NCBI GenBank assembly: GCA_029260015.1
Contig: JAJDEB010000036.1
Coordinates: forward strand, 778,554 to 842,553
Direction of reading: 5' to 3'
Source of the DNA: Phycisphaerae bacterium
GTDB lineage: Bacteria; Planctomycetota; Phycisphaerae; UBA1845
DNA: 64,000 nt
Shown here: piece by piece, positions 1-9,867 of the stretch
How the letters are laid out: each line of letters opens with the position of its first letter
Position numbering within the stretch: the first letter of the stretch is position 1
Made by a program: the position numbers and the translations under genes
Notes under the pieces: model-generated
Told to the model about the DNA's origin: nothing
Database searches by the model: none
What the model saw: only the letters and a program-made list of their open reading frames with translations

Positions 1-259
1 GACCCTGAGCGGTTTCCGATGATGCCTCCGAGCTGAACAGATCGTCGAGCAGGCTATCTTCATCTGACGCGGGCGCCGGAACAGGTGGTGGCGCAGTGGC
101 TGTTGACTGAGATGCAGAACCCGACGCACCCGCCGGCGCGCCGACTAGAATCTTGAATCCGCACTTTGGGCATTTGACTTTTCGCCCTGCTGCAGCGGCT
201 GGCACTCGTAACTTCGCGCTGCACTGACAGCGCACAATCTGATGATCATCATTGGTCAT
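1..259 (-). CDS. Zinc-ribbon (CxC...CPKC) N-terminal protein, 3' end truncated by the window
   Basis: Manual translation of the minus strand from ATG at 259: MTNDDHQIVRCQCSAKLRVPAAAAGRKVKCPKCGFKILVGAPAG...DEDSLLDDLFSSEASSETAQG, open to the window edge; not in the ORF track because no stop is present. Confidence 0.75.
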   Translation of the reverse strand, partial: MTNDDHQIVRCQCSAKLRVPAAAAGRKVKCPKCGFKILVGAPAGASGSASQSTATAPPPVPAPASDEDSLLDDLFSSEASSETAQG

Positions 260-456
260 CAAGGAATTCCTTTCGACATGCTTCCCGACCGCCCAAGATT
301 GGCCCCACCATCATTGGATCAATTCATATGTTCCAGAAAATTGGCCATCGGATCAAGGCCCAACGATGAGAACTCCTGCTGGTATGGATTTTCGCTTCAT
401 AATAGCTACGCTAGCACCGAATCACTTGCTGCAACCCTACAAATGGATGAGGTTTC

Positions 457-3400
457 ATGTCTGAAATTGAACAGTTGGAGAAGGTTTACGATCCCGCCGT
501 CGTCGAGGGCGAAATCTATAAACGGTGGGTTGATGCCGATTGCTTCGGGGCGACGCCCGACGAACGACCGGTATCGAAGCGCTTTACCATCGTCATTCCT
601 CCGCCCAACGTCACCGGTGCGCTCCACCTTGGGCACGCACTGAACAATACGCTGCAAGACATCCTCGTCCGCTGGCACCGCATGATGGGCGACAACACGC
701 TCTGGCTGCCCGGTACCGATCATGCCGGAATCGCCACGCAAGCAGTCGTCGAGCGTCGTCTAAAAGCCGACGAAGGCAAGACCCGCCACGATCTTGGCCG
801 CGAAGAACTCGTCAAGCGCATCTGGGCGTGGAAGGATCAATACGAAGAACGGATCGTCTCGCAACTCAAGCTAATCGGTTGCTCATGCGACTGGTCGCGC
901 AAACGCTTCACGCTCGATGACGGACTAGCCAAAGCCGTTCGCTACACGTTCTTCAAAATGTTCAAAGACGGGCTGATCTTCCGAGGCAAGCGACTCGTCA
1001 ACTGGGACACGCAACTGCAAACCGCCGTCGCCGATGACGAGGTTTATCACGAAGAGGTCAAGGGCAGTTTCTGGCACTTCAAGTATCCGGTCAAAGATGC
1101 CAAGCCCGGCGAACCGACGCATGTGATCATCGCCACCACGCGTCCAGAAACCATGCTGGGCGATGTGGCCGTCGCGGTTTCGCCCGATCCGGAAGGCGCG
1201 ATCGCCAAGCGCGAGACAGAACTGCGCGAAAGGCTTTCGGCTGCACCCGGTAAAGAGAAGCCAGCGATCGAAAAACAGCTTGAACAATTGGCTACGCGGC
1301 GCGACGAGAAGCTTGCAGATTTCGTCAAACTTCGCGACATGGCCAATGACGGCCGCATGCTGATGCTGCCCTTGGTCGATCGCGAAATTCCGCTCATCAC
1401 CGACCAACATGCCGACCCGCTGCTGGGTACCGGGTGCGTGAAGATCACGCCAGCCCACGACCACAACGACTACGAAGTCGGTATTCGCAACGACCTGCCC
1501 ATGATCAACATGATGAACCCGGATGGCACGGTCAATGAACAAGGCGGTCCGTATGAAGGCCAGCTTATGTTCGACGCCCGCAAGGTCGTTGTCGCGGATA
1601 TGGAAGAGGCTGGCTTGCTCGATCATGTTGAAGACAAGGTGATCGACCTGGGGCACAGCGACCGCAGCAAGTCACCGGTGGAACCATACCTGTCCGACCA
1701 GTGGTTCCTCAAGATGGGTGAGTTGGCTGACGCAGCCCTCGACGTAGTGCGCGACGACGTGATCAAGTTCTTCCCGCAGCGCTACGCCAAGAGCTACCTC
1801 GATTGGCTCGGCGAGAAGCGCGACTGGTGCATCTCGCGGCAATTGTGGTGGGGACACCGCATTCCGGTTTGGAGCGTCGTCTTCACGGGAGGTGGACAAA
1901 ATCAAACCACAGCGACTATACGCAAATGGCAAATTGAGATGGTAAACCAGCTTGACACTCGCCTGAACGAGATCGCCAAGCTCACAGGCTGCGAAGGACA
2001 ATTCGCAGTCCAGTACGATGAGGATTCTCCCCATCGTTGCAATATCTGTGCGGGATCAGATGCAGCGGCGCGCCAACTGAAGGACTTAAGTGATTTCGTT
2101 GAGAGCTATAAGGCGCACAACGCTGGCCCAGGCATGCCGGACCCTCCGGTGCCACAAATACTCTTAGACGGACGGCAGGAATTATTCGAGCCGATTGTTC
2201 GCCTAGTGTCTGAGTTCAAAGAGGACGACGATGTCCTCGACACATGGTTCAGTTCCGCACTTTGGCCACACAGCACACTCGGTTGGCCTGACGAAGAAAG
2301 CGCCGATCTCGACTACTACTACCCCACCAGCGTTCTGGTGACATCGCGTGACATCATCACTCTGTGGGTTGTCCGCATGGTGACCACCGGTTTGTACAAC
2401 ATGGGCGAGATTCCGTTCGACCATGTGTACATCCACACGAAAATCCTCGACGGCCGTGGCGAGACGATGAGCAAGTCGAAGGGCAACGGTGTCGATCCGC
2501 TCGACGTGGTCACCGTGTATGGCGCCGACGCCCTGCGCTACTCCATCGCCGAGATGGCCACCGAAACGCAGGACGTCCGCATGCCGGTCGATTACATCTG
2601 TCCGAAGTGTCAGCACCTGACACCGCAAGCTGGTATCGTGCCCAAGGGCAAGCAGCCAGCCGACGTACACCGCGTGACATGTAGCAAATGCAAAGATAAA
2701 TTCGCAACGCAATGGGCCCCGGAAAAAATCAAAAGCGAATTGCCCGTCGCCCGCGAGACGTCCGAAAAATTCGAAGTCGGCAGGAACTTCTGTAACAAGC
2801 TTTGGAACAGTGCCCGCTTCTCATTTATGAATCTCGAAGGCGCACCGTGCGAACCGCTCGACATCGCCCAGCTTCCGCCGGAAGACCGCTGGATTCTCGC
2901 TAAGCTTTCGGAAACGATTCGCGGCGTGCATAACGAATTGAAACAGTATCACTTTTCATCGGCGATCAAACTCATCCGCGAGATGTTTTGGGAATCGTTC
3001 TGCGACTGGTATATCGAACTTTCAAAACCGCGCATGCGCGACGAAGCCACGGCTGGTACCGCCAAGCAGGTGCTTGCGATGGTTCTGGATCAGATCCTGC
3101 GACTGATGAGCCCGTTCATGCCCTTCGTGACCGAGCGTCTGTGGGAAGAACTCAATCGACTCGCATCAAAACGCGGCATCCCCGGCGCGATCGATCTGGA
3201 AATCAACTCGCACCTGATGCTCAGCGCGTTCCCACCAGCAGAAGGTTGGACCGTCGCCGATGACGAAACCATCGTTCAAGTCTTCGACAACGTGCAGCAA
3301 GCCGTCCGCGGTATTCGTGACCTGCGCAACAAATGCACCGTGCCCAACAAAGACCGCGTGAAGGTCAGCATCAAATCCACGCAGGAACACCTCGACCTGC

Positions 3401-3738
3401 TCGCCCAGCAGCAGCACATCGTCGAGCAGATGGCCGGTGCGTCGTCACTCGAACTCGTCACAGAAATAGACCGCCCCAAGAACGCCGGAACCACCGTCGT
3501 TGGTCCGCTGCAAATCTTCGTCCACGACATCAGCGACGATGACGCCGAACGCAAGCGTCTGGAAAATGAGAAAGCCAATATCGAAAAACGAATGGCCGGC
3601 ATCGAAAGCAAACTCGCCAACGAAAAATTCGTCAGCAACGCCAAGCCAGAAGTCGTCGCCACCGAAAGAGAACGCCTGGCCGAAGTCAAAAAATCGCGAG
3701 ACGCCCTCCAAGAAAGCCTAGCCGACCTGGGTGGATAA
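457..3738 (+). CDS. valS: Valyl-tRNA synthetase with lineage-type insertions
   Basis: PPPNVTGALHLGHAL (HIGH region), TTRPETMLGDVAVAV editing domain, SRQLWWGHRIPVW, DVLDTWFSSALWP, ETMSKSKGNGVDPLD (KMSKS), C-terminal coiled coil. Confidence 0.97.
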   Translation: MSEIEQLEKVYDPAVVEGEIYKRWVDADCFGATPDERPVSKRFTIVIPPPNVTGALHLGHALNNTLQDILVRWHRMMGDNTLWLPGTDHAGIATQAVVERRLKADEGKTRHDLGREELVKRIWAWKDQYEERIVSQLKLIGCSCDWSRKRFTLDDGLAKAVRYTFFKMFKDGLIFRGKRLVNWDTQLQTAVADDEVYHEEVKGSFWHFKYPVKDAKPGEPTHVIIATTRPETMLGDVAVAVSPDPEGAIAKRETELRERLSAAPGKEKPAIEKQLEQLATRRDEKLADFVKLRDMANDGRMLMLPLVDREIPLITDQHADPLLGTGCVKITPAHDHNDYEVGIRNDLPMINMMNPDGTVNEQGGPYEGQLMFDARKVVVADMEEAGLLDHVEDKVIDLGHSDRSKSPVEPYLSDQWFLKMGELADAALDVVRDDVIKFFPQRYAKSYLDWLGEKRDWCISRQLWWGHRIPVWSVVFTGGGQNQTTATIRKWQIEMVNQLDTRLNEIAKLTGCEGQFAVQYDEDSPHRCNICAGSDAAARQLKDLSDFVESYKAHNAGPGMPDPPVPQILLDGRQELFEPIVRLVSEFKEDDDVLDTWFSSALWPHSTLGWPDEESADLDYYYPTSVLVTSRDIITLWVVRMVTTGLYNMGEIPFDHVYIHTKILDGRGETMSKSKGNGVDPLDVVTVYGADALRYSIAEMATETQDVRMPVDYICPKCQHLTPQAGIVPKGKQPADVHRVTCSKCKDKFATQWAPEKIKSELPVARETSEKFEVGRNFCNKLWNSARFSFMNLEGAPCEPLDIAQLPPEDRWILAKLSETIRGVHNELKQYHFSSAIKLIREMFWESFCDWYIELSKPRMRDEATAGTAKQVLAMVLDQILRLMSPFMPFVTERLWEELNRLASKRGIPGAIDLEINSHLMLSAFPPAEGWTVADDETIVQVFDNVQQAVRGIRDLRNKCTVPNKDRVKVSIKSTQEHLDLLAQQQHIVEQMAGASSLELVTEIDRPKNAGTTVVGPLQIFVHDISDDDAERKRLENEKANIEKRMAGIESKLANEKFVSNAKPEVVATERERLAEVKKSRDALQESLADLGG

Positions 3739-3799
3739 CGATCGCTGGACCGATGAGTCTTTCTCACTCATCAAAACAATTCGTATCATTTCAATAGAA

Positions 3800-3840
3800 C
3801 AGCGGCGATTCCGAATCGTTTTGAATCGGAACCGCCGCTG
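3800..3840. terminator. Bidirectional terminator-like hairpin between convergent valS and the 3881-5665 gene
   Basis: CAGCGGCGATTCCGA-atcgttttgaa-TCGGAACCGCCGCTG inverted repeat in the convergent gap. Confidence 0.7.
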
Positions 3841-3880
3841 ATTGTTTGTGGATTGAATGTTGGACTACAGACCCAAACGT

Positions 3881-5665
3881 TTAGCCTTCTCCGACCGTAT
3901 CCGCTTCTTTGCCTTCGTCCTCATCGCTGGGGGCGGGGGGCGGGGAAACTGGCTCCGAATCGCCCGGGGGCGGTCCGCCTTGCATCGACATGGCGAAGTC
4001 TTTGCCTGCGATCACCATTTCCATCGGAACGGCGACGTCAATCTGGAATCCGTTTCCGCCGATTGGTGCACCGACGATGCCAACAGGCACATCGACTTTA
4101 GGAAATGGCGGTGGCGGCATTTCATTGACGGCATTGGAGGCTGCGGTCGCAAACTTCATGGTGTTGTCGATCGAAAAATAGCCTTCAAACGTCTTGGCTT
4201 TGGGAAGCGTGCTGCCCACTTTTTTGATGCCTTCGTTGGCTTTGAGCGGAGCGTCGCCACCTTTGACCAAGCCTGCAATGCTTTCCATGAAGCTTTTGCC
4301 ACCGCCGAAGGTAACCGCGACATGATTGTCATCGATGGCGGCCATCCGAATGAGCAGGCCTTCTGCACCAAAGATCGATTTCATTTCGCCAAAGTCTTTT
4401 TCGCTGACGCCATCCATCTGATCGACGGCGACGGCCAACTGATCGACCGAGACGCCTCCGAGGTTTTCGGCATCGCTCTTGAAGTTCACGTGCTGTACGG
4501 CTTCCTGGGCTTCTTCACCGGTAAACATTCCGGACACCAGCATGGTGATGATCTCGCCCATCTTGGCACACTTGCCTTTGGCGTCACCGCTGAAAGTGAG
4601 AACCTTGGTCATGCCAATGAGTCCGTCCGATCCTTCCGGCAATGCACTGATGGAGAACGATACGTCGCGAACGTCTGCAACAAGAGCAGCCGCCTTTGCC
4701 GCAACTTCCTGCATCTTTGCAGGGTCGGCACCGAGGTTCATCGCCATCATCGGATTGCCCAGGATCGCTCCATAGGCTTCGCTGTACTTGGCAAACATTT
4801 CTTTGCTGCCGTGCAATCCAGCCGCAAACATGTAGTCGCCACCGGGCAACCCACCCAGCAAACTGTCCGTCGATGGCTTGACCGACCCAAGGATATTTGC
4901 CGAAGGCGACCCTTCGATGACCTGGTAGTACACACCGAGATTCAGTCCGTCGTCGCCCACGCGAAGAGCAATCGACATGCTGTCAAGATCGTTAAGATCC
5001 TGCGGGTTGAAGGTTCCACCGGCTGCCAACATCGGCAACATGGCCTGTACCATCGGGCTGGCGATGACCCCTTTCAAGTTGACATGCAGTGTGATGTCGT
5101 CCTGCTCAAAACGCCCGAGCTGGTGCTTCGACCATGCAGCATCGGACATCGGATTGCTCGCGGCGGCCATGTATGCCTGTACGCCAGCGGCTGATGGGCT
5201 CAAGACGGCGTAATCACCATGCTGGGCGATATACGATTCTTCTGCTCCCATCAACATACCGCGCGACACTCCACCTACCGGTTCTTCCAACGTCATGTTC
5301 CCCGTCATCGTTGCATAGTCGGAGCACGGAATCAAAACCGCAAAAGCGCTATTGGGGTCAGAAGGGTTGAGCAATGGCATCATCACGATCGCCACGCCTG
5401 CATCATTGTTGACCCCGGTCAACTGCAGCATACCCTTGAGCATTTCCAACGGCGACATCGGAACCGGCGTATTCAGCCGCTGCGCGAGGGCCATCAGTTT
5501 GTTGTCCAACTCGCCCACGTTTCGGATCGTCAGCGAAGCCCACGCCTCTGCCGGAACGACCTTCAACGCATTGACCGATTCCGCGCGTGCTGGCATTGCG
5601 GAAACAAGAATAGCCATGCAGCAAGCCATCGCGCCGAAGCGCCCCATTTGTTTCATCTTCATCAT
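3881..5665 (-). CDS. Secreted/exported hypothetical protein with signal peptide
   Basis: 594 aa ORF; N-terminal signal MKMKQMGRFGAMACCMAILVSAMPARA, Pro/acidic-rich C-terminus; no family recognised. Confidence 0.75.
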   Translation of the reverse strand: MMKMKQMGRFGAMACCMAILVSAMPARAESVNALKVVPAEAWASLTIRNVGELDNKLMALAQRLNTPVPMSPLEMLKGMLQLTGVNNDAGVAIVMMPLLNPSDPNSAFAVLIPCSDYATMTGNMTLEEPVGGVSRGMLMGAEESYIAQHGDYAVLSPSAAGVQAYMAAASNPMSDAAWSKHQLGRFEQDDITLHVNLKGVIASPMVQAMLPMLAAGGTFNPQDLNDLDSMSIALRVGDDGLNLGVYYQVIEGSPSANILGSVKPSTDSLLGGLPGGDYMFAAGLHGSKEMFAKYSEAYGAILGNPMMAMNLGADPAKMQEVAAKAAALVADVRDVSFSISALPEGSDGLIGMTKVLTFSGDAKGKCAKMGEIITMLVSGMFTGEEAQEAVQHVNFKSDAENLGGVSVDQLAVAVDQMDGVSEKDFGEMKSIFGAEGLLIRMAAIDDNHVAVTFGGGKSFMESIAGLVKGGDAPLKANEGIKKVGSTLPKAKTFEGYFSIDNTMKFATAASNAVNEMPPPPFPKVDVPVGIVGAPIGGNGFQIDVAVPMEMVIAGKDFAMSMQGGPPPGDSEPVSPPPAPSDEDEGKEADTVGEG

Positions 5666-5939
5666 CTTTCCTCGAATCGTTTATTGTTTGTGAATCATCA
5701 AAAGTTAATTGGCCCGGTTGATTGAAAATTGAATTTCCCGACCACTCTTACAACACGGCCACCAACTGACACTCCAAACCTAATCCATTTTCGGATTCAG
5801 GCAAAGTAGGGCATGTTGGAATTCGTATGAAACAGTCAAACCCCCCGCCCAAATCGCGGGAATACTCTATCAGCGGCACATTTGTGTCAAGGTCTCGGTG
5901 CTTGGGTATTCGATATCACCGGCCGGGTATACTTGAGAA

Positions 5940-6974
5940 TTAAAATTGGTTGGTGGTTGTGAGTTTCTGCAACTGGACGACGCGGTCACTGTGATGGCAT
6001 GCGGCTGCTTGACTGATCGGCTGTCCTTCCGGCGTAACGAGTTCGGGTGACTGCGAACGGCATCGGTCTGTCGCGATGGGGCATCGTGGGTGAAAAGCGC
6101 ACCCGTTCGGTGGGTTCTGGGGGCTGGGAGGTTCTCCACCGAGAATGGGCGAATCATGCTGAAGTCGTTGGCTGGCGGAATTGAGAAAAAATGTATAAGG
6201 GTGCCTGGGTTGGCGGGCGATTTGACTGACGGACCCGGTCTCGACAACCCGCCCGAGATACATGACCGCCAACCGGTCGCAGATCGAATACGCGACATCA
6301 AGATCGTGCGTGATGAACAGCATGGTCAGCGATCGTTCGCGTTGAATCTCTTTGAGCTGGGCAAGAATTTCGACCTGGGCGGTGACATCCAGGGCACTGA
6401 CCGGTTCGTCACAAATCAAGACGTCGGGATCGAGTACGAGTGCCCGGGCGATGGCGACGCGTTGAAGTTGTCCGCCGGATAACTCATGGGGATAGCGCCG
6501 CCGCAAATGGTCATCCAATCCGACAACGCATAGGACTTTTGATACTCGATCGGCCCGCTCGCTTTTCTCGCATCGATCATCAAACCGCAGCGGATCAGAC
6601 ACGATCGCTTCAACGGTCATCCTTGGGTTCATGCTGGAATGGGCGTTTTGAAAAACCATTTGCACGCGTTGACGGGTTGCTTTCGATTCGAGAGTGCGAC
6701 CGTCGAGTGCAATTGTTCCGCGTTCAACTGGTGTCAGTCGCATGATCGCGCGGGCCAGCGTCGATTTTCCACATCCGCTTTCGCCGACGAGGCCGAGACA
6801 TTCGCCTTTCCGGATCGAAAGGTCAATGCCCTTGACGGCTTGTATGCGCGGCGACGCCCCAAGACTCGATCCAAACCATCGACGCGAACGATCGGCAAAC
6901 GAGACGTGAAGATCCGACACGCGAATACGAACGGGTTCGGAGTCGTCGCGACTAGCCACTTCGTGGTGCGTCAT
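5940..6974 (-). CDS. Oligopeptide/dipeptide ABC transporter ATP-binding protein (OppF/DppF type)
   Basis: GLVGESGCGKSTLARAI Walker A, ELSGGQLQRVAIARAL signature, oligopeptide-type C-terminus HPRCPIATDRCR. Confidence 0.93.
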   Translation of the reverse strand: MTHHEVASRDDSEPVRIRVSDLHVSFADRSRRWFGSSLGASPRIQAVKGIDLSIRKGECLGLVGESGCGKSTLARAIMRLTPVERGTIALDGRTLESKATRQRVQMVFQNAHSSMNPRMTVEAIVSDPLRFDDRCEKSERADRVSKVLCVVGLDDHLRRRYPHELSGGQLQRVAIARALVLDPDVLICDEPVSALDVTAQVEILAQLKEIQRERSLTMLFITHDLDVAYSICDRLAVMYLGRVVETGSVSQIARQPRHPYTFFLNSASQRLQHDSPILGGEPPSPQNPPNGCAFHPRCPIATDRCRSQSPELVTPEGQPISQAAACHHSDRVVQLQKLTTTNQF

Positions 6975-7810
6975 CGTCCACCGTCCATCGTCGCTGCAAC
7001 CTTTTGACGTTTGGAGGCAGCGGCTTCGACAAGTCGCCGGGTTGCCGCGTGCCGATTCGATGCGTTCGCAGCTTCAATCGGAAGATCATCGACGATGCGA
7101 TTCTCATTCATCACACACACCCGCGATGCAAGCGCATCGGCGACGGCCATATCGTGCGTGATCAATAGCAACGACAAACCCGAATCGCGCCTGCACTCAC
7201 AGATCAACTCGACGATTTGGGCTTGCACGTTTCCATCGAGCGCGGAAGTGGGTTCGTCTGCGATGAGAAGCTCGGGTTCGCCAGCCAGTGCCATCGCGAG
7301 CGTCACGCGTTGGGCCATCCCGCCGGACAGTTCGTGGGGCCAGGCTCGGGCCAACCGTGAGGGATCGGCAATCCCGACACGTTCGAGCAATTGCAAAGCT
7401 TTGCTCCGTGTGGCACTTCGCGCAGACTTACGCCCCGCAAGAATGACTTCCAGTATTTGATCACCCACTCGCATGACCGGATCGAGCGAACCGATTGGGT
7501 TTTGAAACACCATCGCGATCCGCTTGCCGCGAACAGACTGCATCGTCCGTTCGTCTGTCCCGAGAATATCGATCGGCCCCGACCCGCCGCGTTCACCGAG
7601 CACAATCGAACCGCGCACCATCGCGTCTGCCGGTAACAGCCGCATCATCGTTAGCGCCAGTGTCGACTTCCCGCAACCACTGTCGCCAACCAGCGCGATC
7701 GATTCGCCGGGATCCATCGAAAATGAAACGTCGCGCAGCACCGGCAGCTCGCCTCGAGCGTATCGTACGGACAGGTCCGCAACATCAATTAGTGCGCTTG
7801 TTGATTTCAT
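6971..7810 (-). CDS. Oligopeptide/dipeptide ABC transporter ATP-binding protein (OppD/DppD type)
   Basis: ALVGDSGCGKSTLALTMMRLL, HELSGGMAQRVTLAMALA, LLIADEPTSALD; 4-nt overlaps with both neighbours. Confidence 0.92.
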   Translation of the reverse strand: MKSTSALIDVADLSVRYARGELPVLRDVSFSMDPGESIALVGDSGCGKSTLALTMMRLLPADAMVRGSIVLGERGGSGPIDILGTDERTMQSVRGKRIAMVFQNPIGSLDPVMRVGDQILEVILAGRKSARSATRSKALQLLERVGIADPSRLARAWPHELSGGMAQRVTLAMALAGEPELLIADEPTSALDGNVQAQIVELICECRRDSGLSLLLITHDMAVADALASRVCVMNENRIVDDLPIEAANASNRHAATRRLVEAAASKRQKVAATMDGGR

Positions 7811-8865
7811 GCCACAGACCGACCGTAACTATTACGCGGATCGAGCGAACGGCGCAACCGCTCGCCCATAATATGGCAACATAAGACACTCAGAAATATC
7901 GCGACACACGGCGCGACCATCAAACCCGGGTGCGTGCGAATCTGATCGTACGCATCGCGCAGCATTCCGCCCCATGTCGCCATTTCGGAACCCACGCCCA
8001 AACCAAGCCACGACAAGCCGGCTTCTAAGAGAATCGCGTCCGCAACACCGAACGTCAGCACCACCAATGTCGGGGCGAGAGCACCGGGCAGCAGGTGCCG
8101 GATTGCAATGTATGACCCGGTCGCGCCGTAGGACCGCGCCGCATCGACATAGTCCAACTCGCGCGCCGAAATAAATTCCGCCCGAACCAATCGCGCGATG
8201 GATGTCCACTGCGTTAAACCAATCACAAGAATCACACCGGTCACGCCATTTCCAATCCAGACCATCACCACCAAAATCAAAAAGAACGCAGGAAAGCACA
8301 TCATGATTTCAATCAAACGCGAACATATCCAATCGACCGCACCACCATAAAAACCCGCCGCCCCACCGATGATGATCCCCACGAGTCCTGCAAGCAGCAT
8401 TGAATAGACGCCCACGCGCACTGAAACCCGCGTACCGTGAATCAACCGAGCCAGCACGTCTCGACCCCGATCATCGGTACCCAACATGTGCGCCCCAGAT
8501 GCAGGAAGATTAGCGCCGGCGATCATTTCCGACGGTCCGTAAGCAATGGGCGGCCAAAGCGCGAAGGTGTCGGAATCGAGCGCGGTTCGGGCGTCAAACG
8601 AGGGGAAGCGAAACGGTTTACTTTTCTGAATCCAGCCGCCAACAAGCGGTATTCGGCTAAATGTGTCGGCGACGGCTGGGAAGTGGTAGGTGCCTTGGTA
8701 TTTGCAAACGATCGGCTGATGCCATGCCAATAGCGGTGCGAAGAGTGCAACCGATACAAATAGCGCCGCAGTCACAAGCGCGCCGCGCGTCAACCAACTG
8801 CGTTCGTCGATCGCGAGCGACCGGTCAAACGCGAGTATCGAATTGGAATGGTTCATTGCCGTCAT
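7807..8865 (-). CDS. Oligopeptide ABC transporter permease (OppC type)
   Basis: HMLGTDDRGRDVLARLIHGTRVSVRVG, multiple TM segments, EAGLSWLGLG motif. Confidence 0.92.
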   Translation of the reverse strand: MTAMNHSNSILAFDRSLAIDERSWLTRGALVTAALFVSVALFAPLLAWHQPIVCKYQGTYHFPAVADTFSRIPLVGGWIQKSKPFRFPSFDARTALDSDTFALWPPIAYGPSEMIAGANLPASGAHMLGTDDRGRDVLARLIHGTRVSVRVGVYSMLLAGLVGIIIGGAAGFYGGAVDWICSRLIEIMMCFPAFFLILVVMVWIGNGVTGVILVIGLTQWTSIARLVRAEFISARELDYVDAARSYGATGSYIAIRHLLPGALAPTLVVLTFGVADAILLEAGLSWLGLGVGSEMATWGGMLRDAYDQIRTHPGLMVAPCVAIFLSVLCCHIMGERLRRSLDPRNSYGRSVA

Positions 8866-9839
8866 GCGTACCTCACCCGAGGGTCTGCCAACGCGTAGAG
8901 CACGTCAACGATGAGGGTGACGCCGAGTACGATGACCGCCGACAGAACCGTCATGCCCATGATGACCGGGTAGTCGCGCTGAAGAATGGATTCGTAAAGC
9001 AACCGTCCCATTCCCGGCCAGGAAAACATGACTTCGAGCACGACCGACCCACCGAGAACCGCCGGTACGATAAGTCCCATCACCGTCAGCAGCGGTCGCA
9101 GTGTGTTGGGCAACACATGCCTGAAGATAACCCTCCGCCGACTCAGACCGCGTGCGAACGCAGCCCGAACGAAGTCTTCTTTCAATACCGCAAGCATCGT
9201 CGCCCGCACGAACGGAACGAGGTAAGCCACGAGCGGATATAGAATGCACGCACCGATCAATACGCTGTGGTTGATGAGATCGACGAGTCTCTGCCAACCG
9301 TTCATCTGCGCATGATCTTCAGAAGTGAGACCGCTGAACGGAAACCAATCCAGGGCTACGCCCACGACCAGGATCAGTAGCATGCCAAACACATAGGGCG
9401 GTATCGCATACAATCCAACGCACGCGCCAAGAATGACCTTGTCTACGAATCCCCCAGCGTTCAATGCAGCATAGGCCGCAACCGGAATAACGATTAAGAG
9501 TGCGATGACAATGATCGAGAACGTCAGGATTAACGTCGGGTAGACGCGCTCGATGATTCGCTTTGACACGGGCTGACCGTCGGCGAACGACTGCCCAAAA
9601 TCGAAACAAGCGACGCGCATGATCCAGCGACCGAAGCGCTTTGTCACCGGTGCATCGAGTTCGAAATGCTCGCGCAGCCGATCATGGTTTGCCGCGCTCA
9701 CACCGCTTTCACCAAACCCGCCGACCGTTCCCGTCGCGGGTGAACCGGGGGCCAGGTGAATCACGACAAATGTCAAAAGTACGATTCCGACAAACGTCGG
9801 GATGGTCAGCAGGATTCGTTTGAGTAGGTAATGCCACAC
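8862..9839 (-). CDS. Oligopeptide ABC transporter permease (OppB type)
   Basis: YLLKRILLTIPTFVGIVLLTFVVIHLAPGSPATG; ORF is open to 9953 but an in-frame GTG at 9839 (VWHYLLKRI) avoids the overlap with the upstream gene; start uncertain. Confidence 0.88.
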   Translation of the reverse strand: MWHYLLKRILLTIPTFVGIVLLTFVVIHLAPGSPATGTVGGFGESGVSAANHDRLREHFELDAPVTKRFGRWIMRVACFDFGQSFADGQPVSKRIIERVYPTLILTFSIIVIALLIVIPVAAYAALNAGGFVDKVILGACVGLYAIPPYVFGMLLILVVGVALDWFPFSGLTSEDHAQMNGWQRLVDLINHSVLIGACILYPLVAYLVPFVRATMLAVLKEDFVRAAFARGLSRRRVIFRHVLPNTLRPLLTVMGLIVPAVLGGSVVLEVMFSWPGMGRLLYESILQRDYPVIMGMTVLSAVIVLGVTLIVDVLYALADPRVRYA

Positions 9840-9867
9840 GCCATTCTGCCGGTGCTGTAAAGGGTTG

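Noticed and set aside
925-1656. 243-aa minus-strand ORF
   Set aside because: Antisense to valS, no recognisable family
3857-5194. 445-aa plus-strand ORF
   Set aside because: Antisense to the 594-aa exported protein; His/Phe/Arg-rich composition and no domain logic, so a reverse-strand artefact
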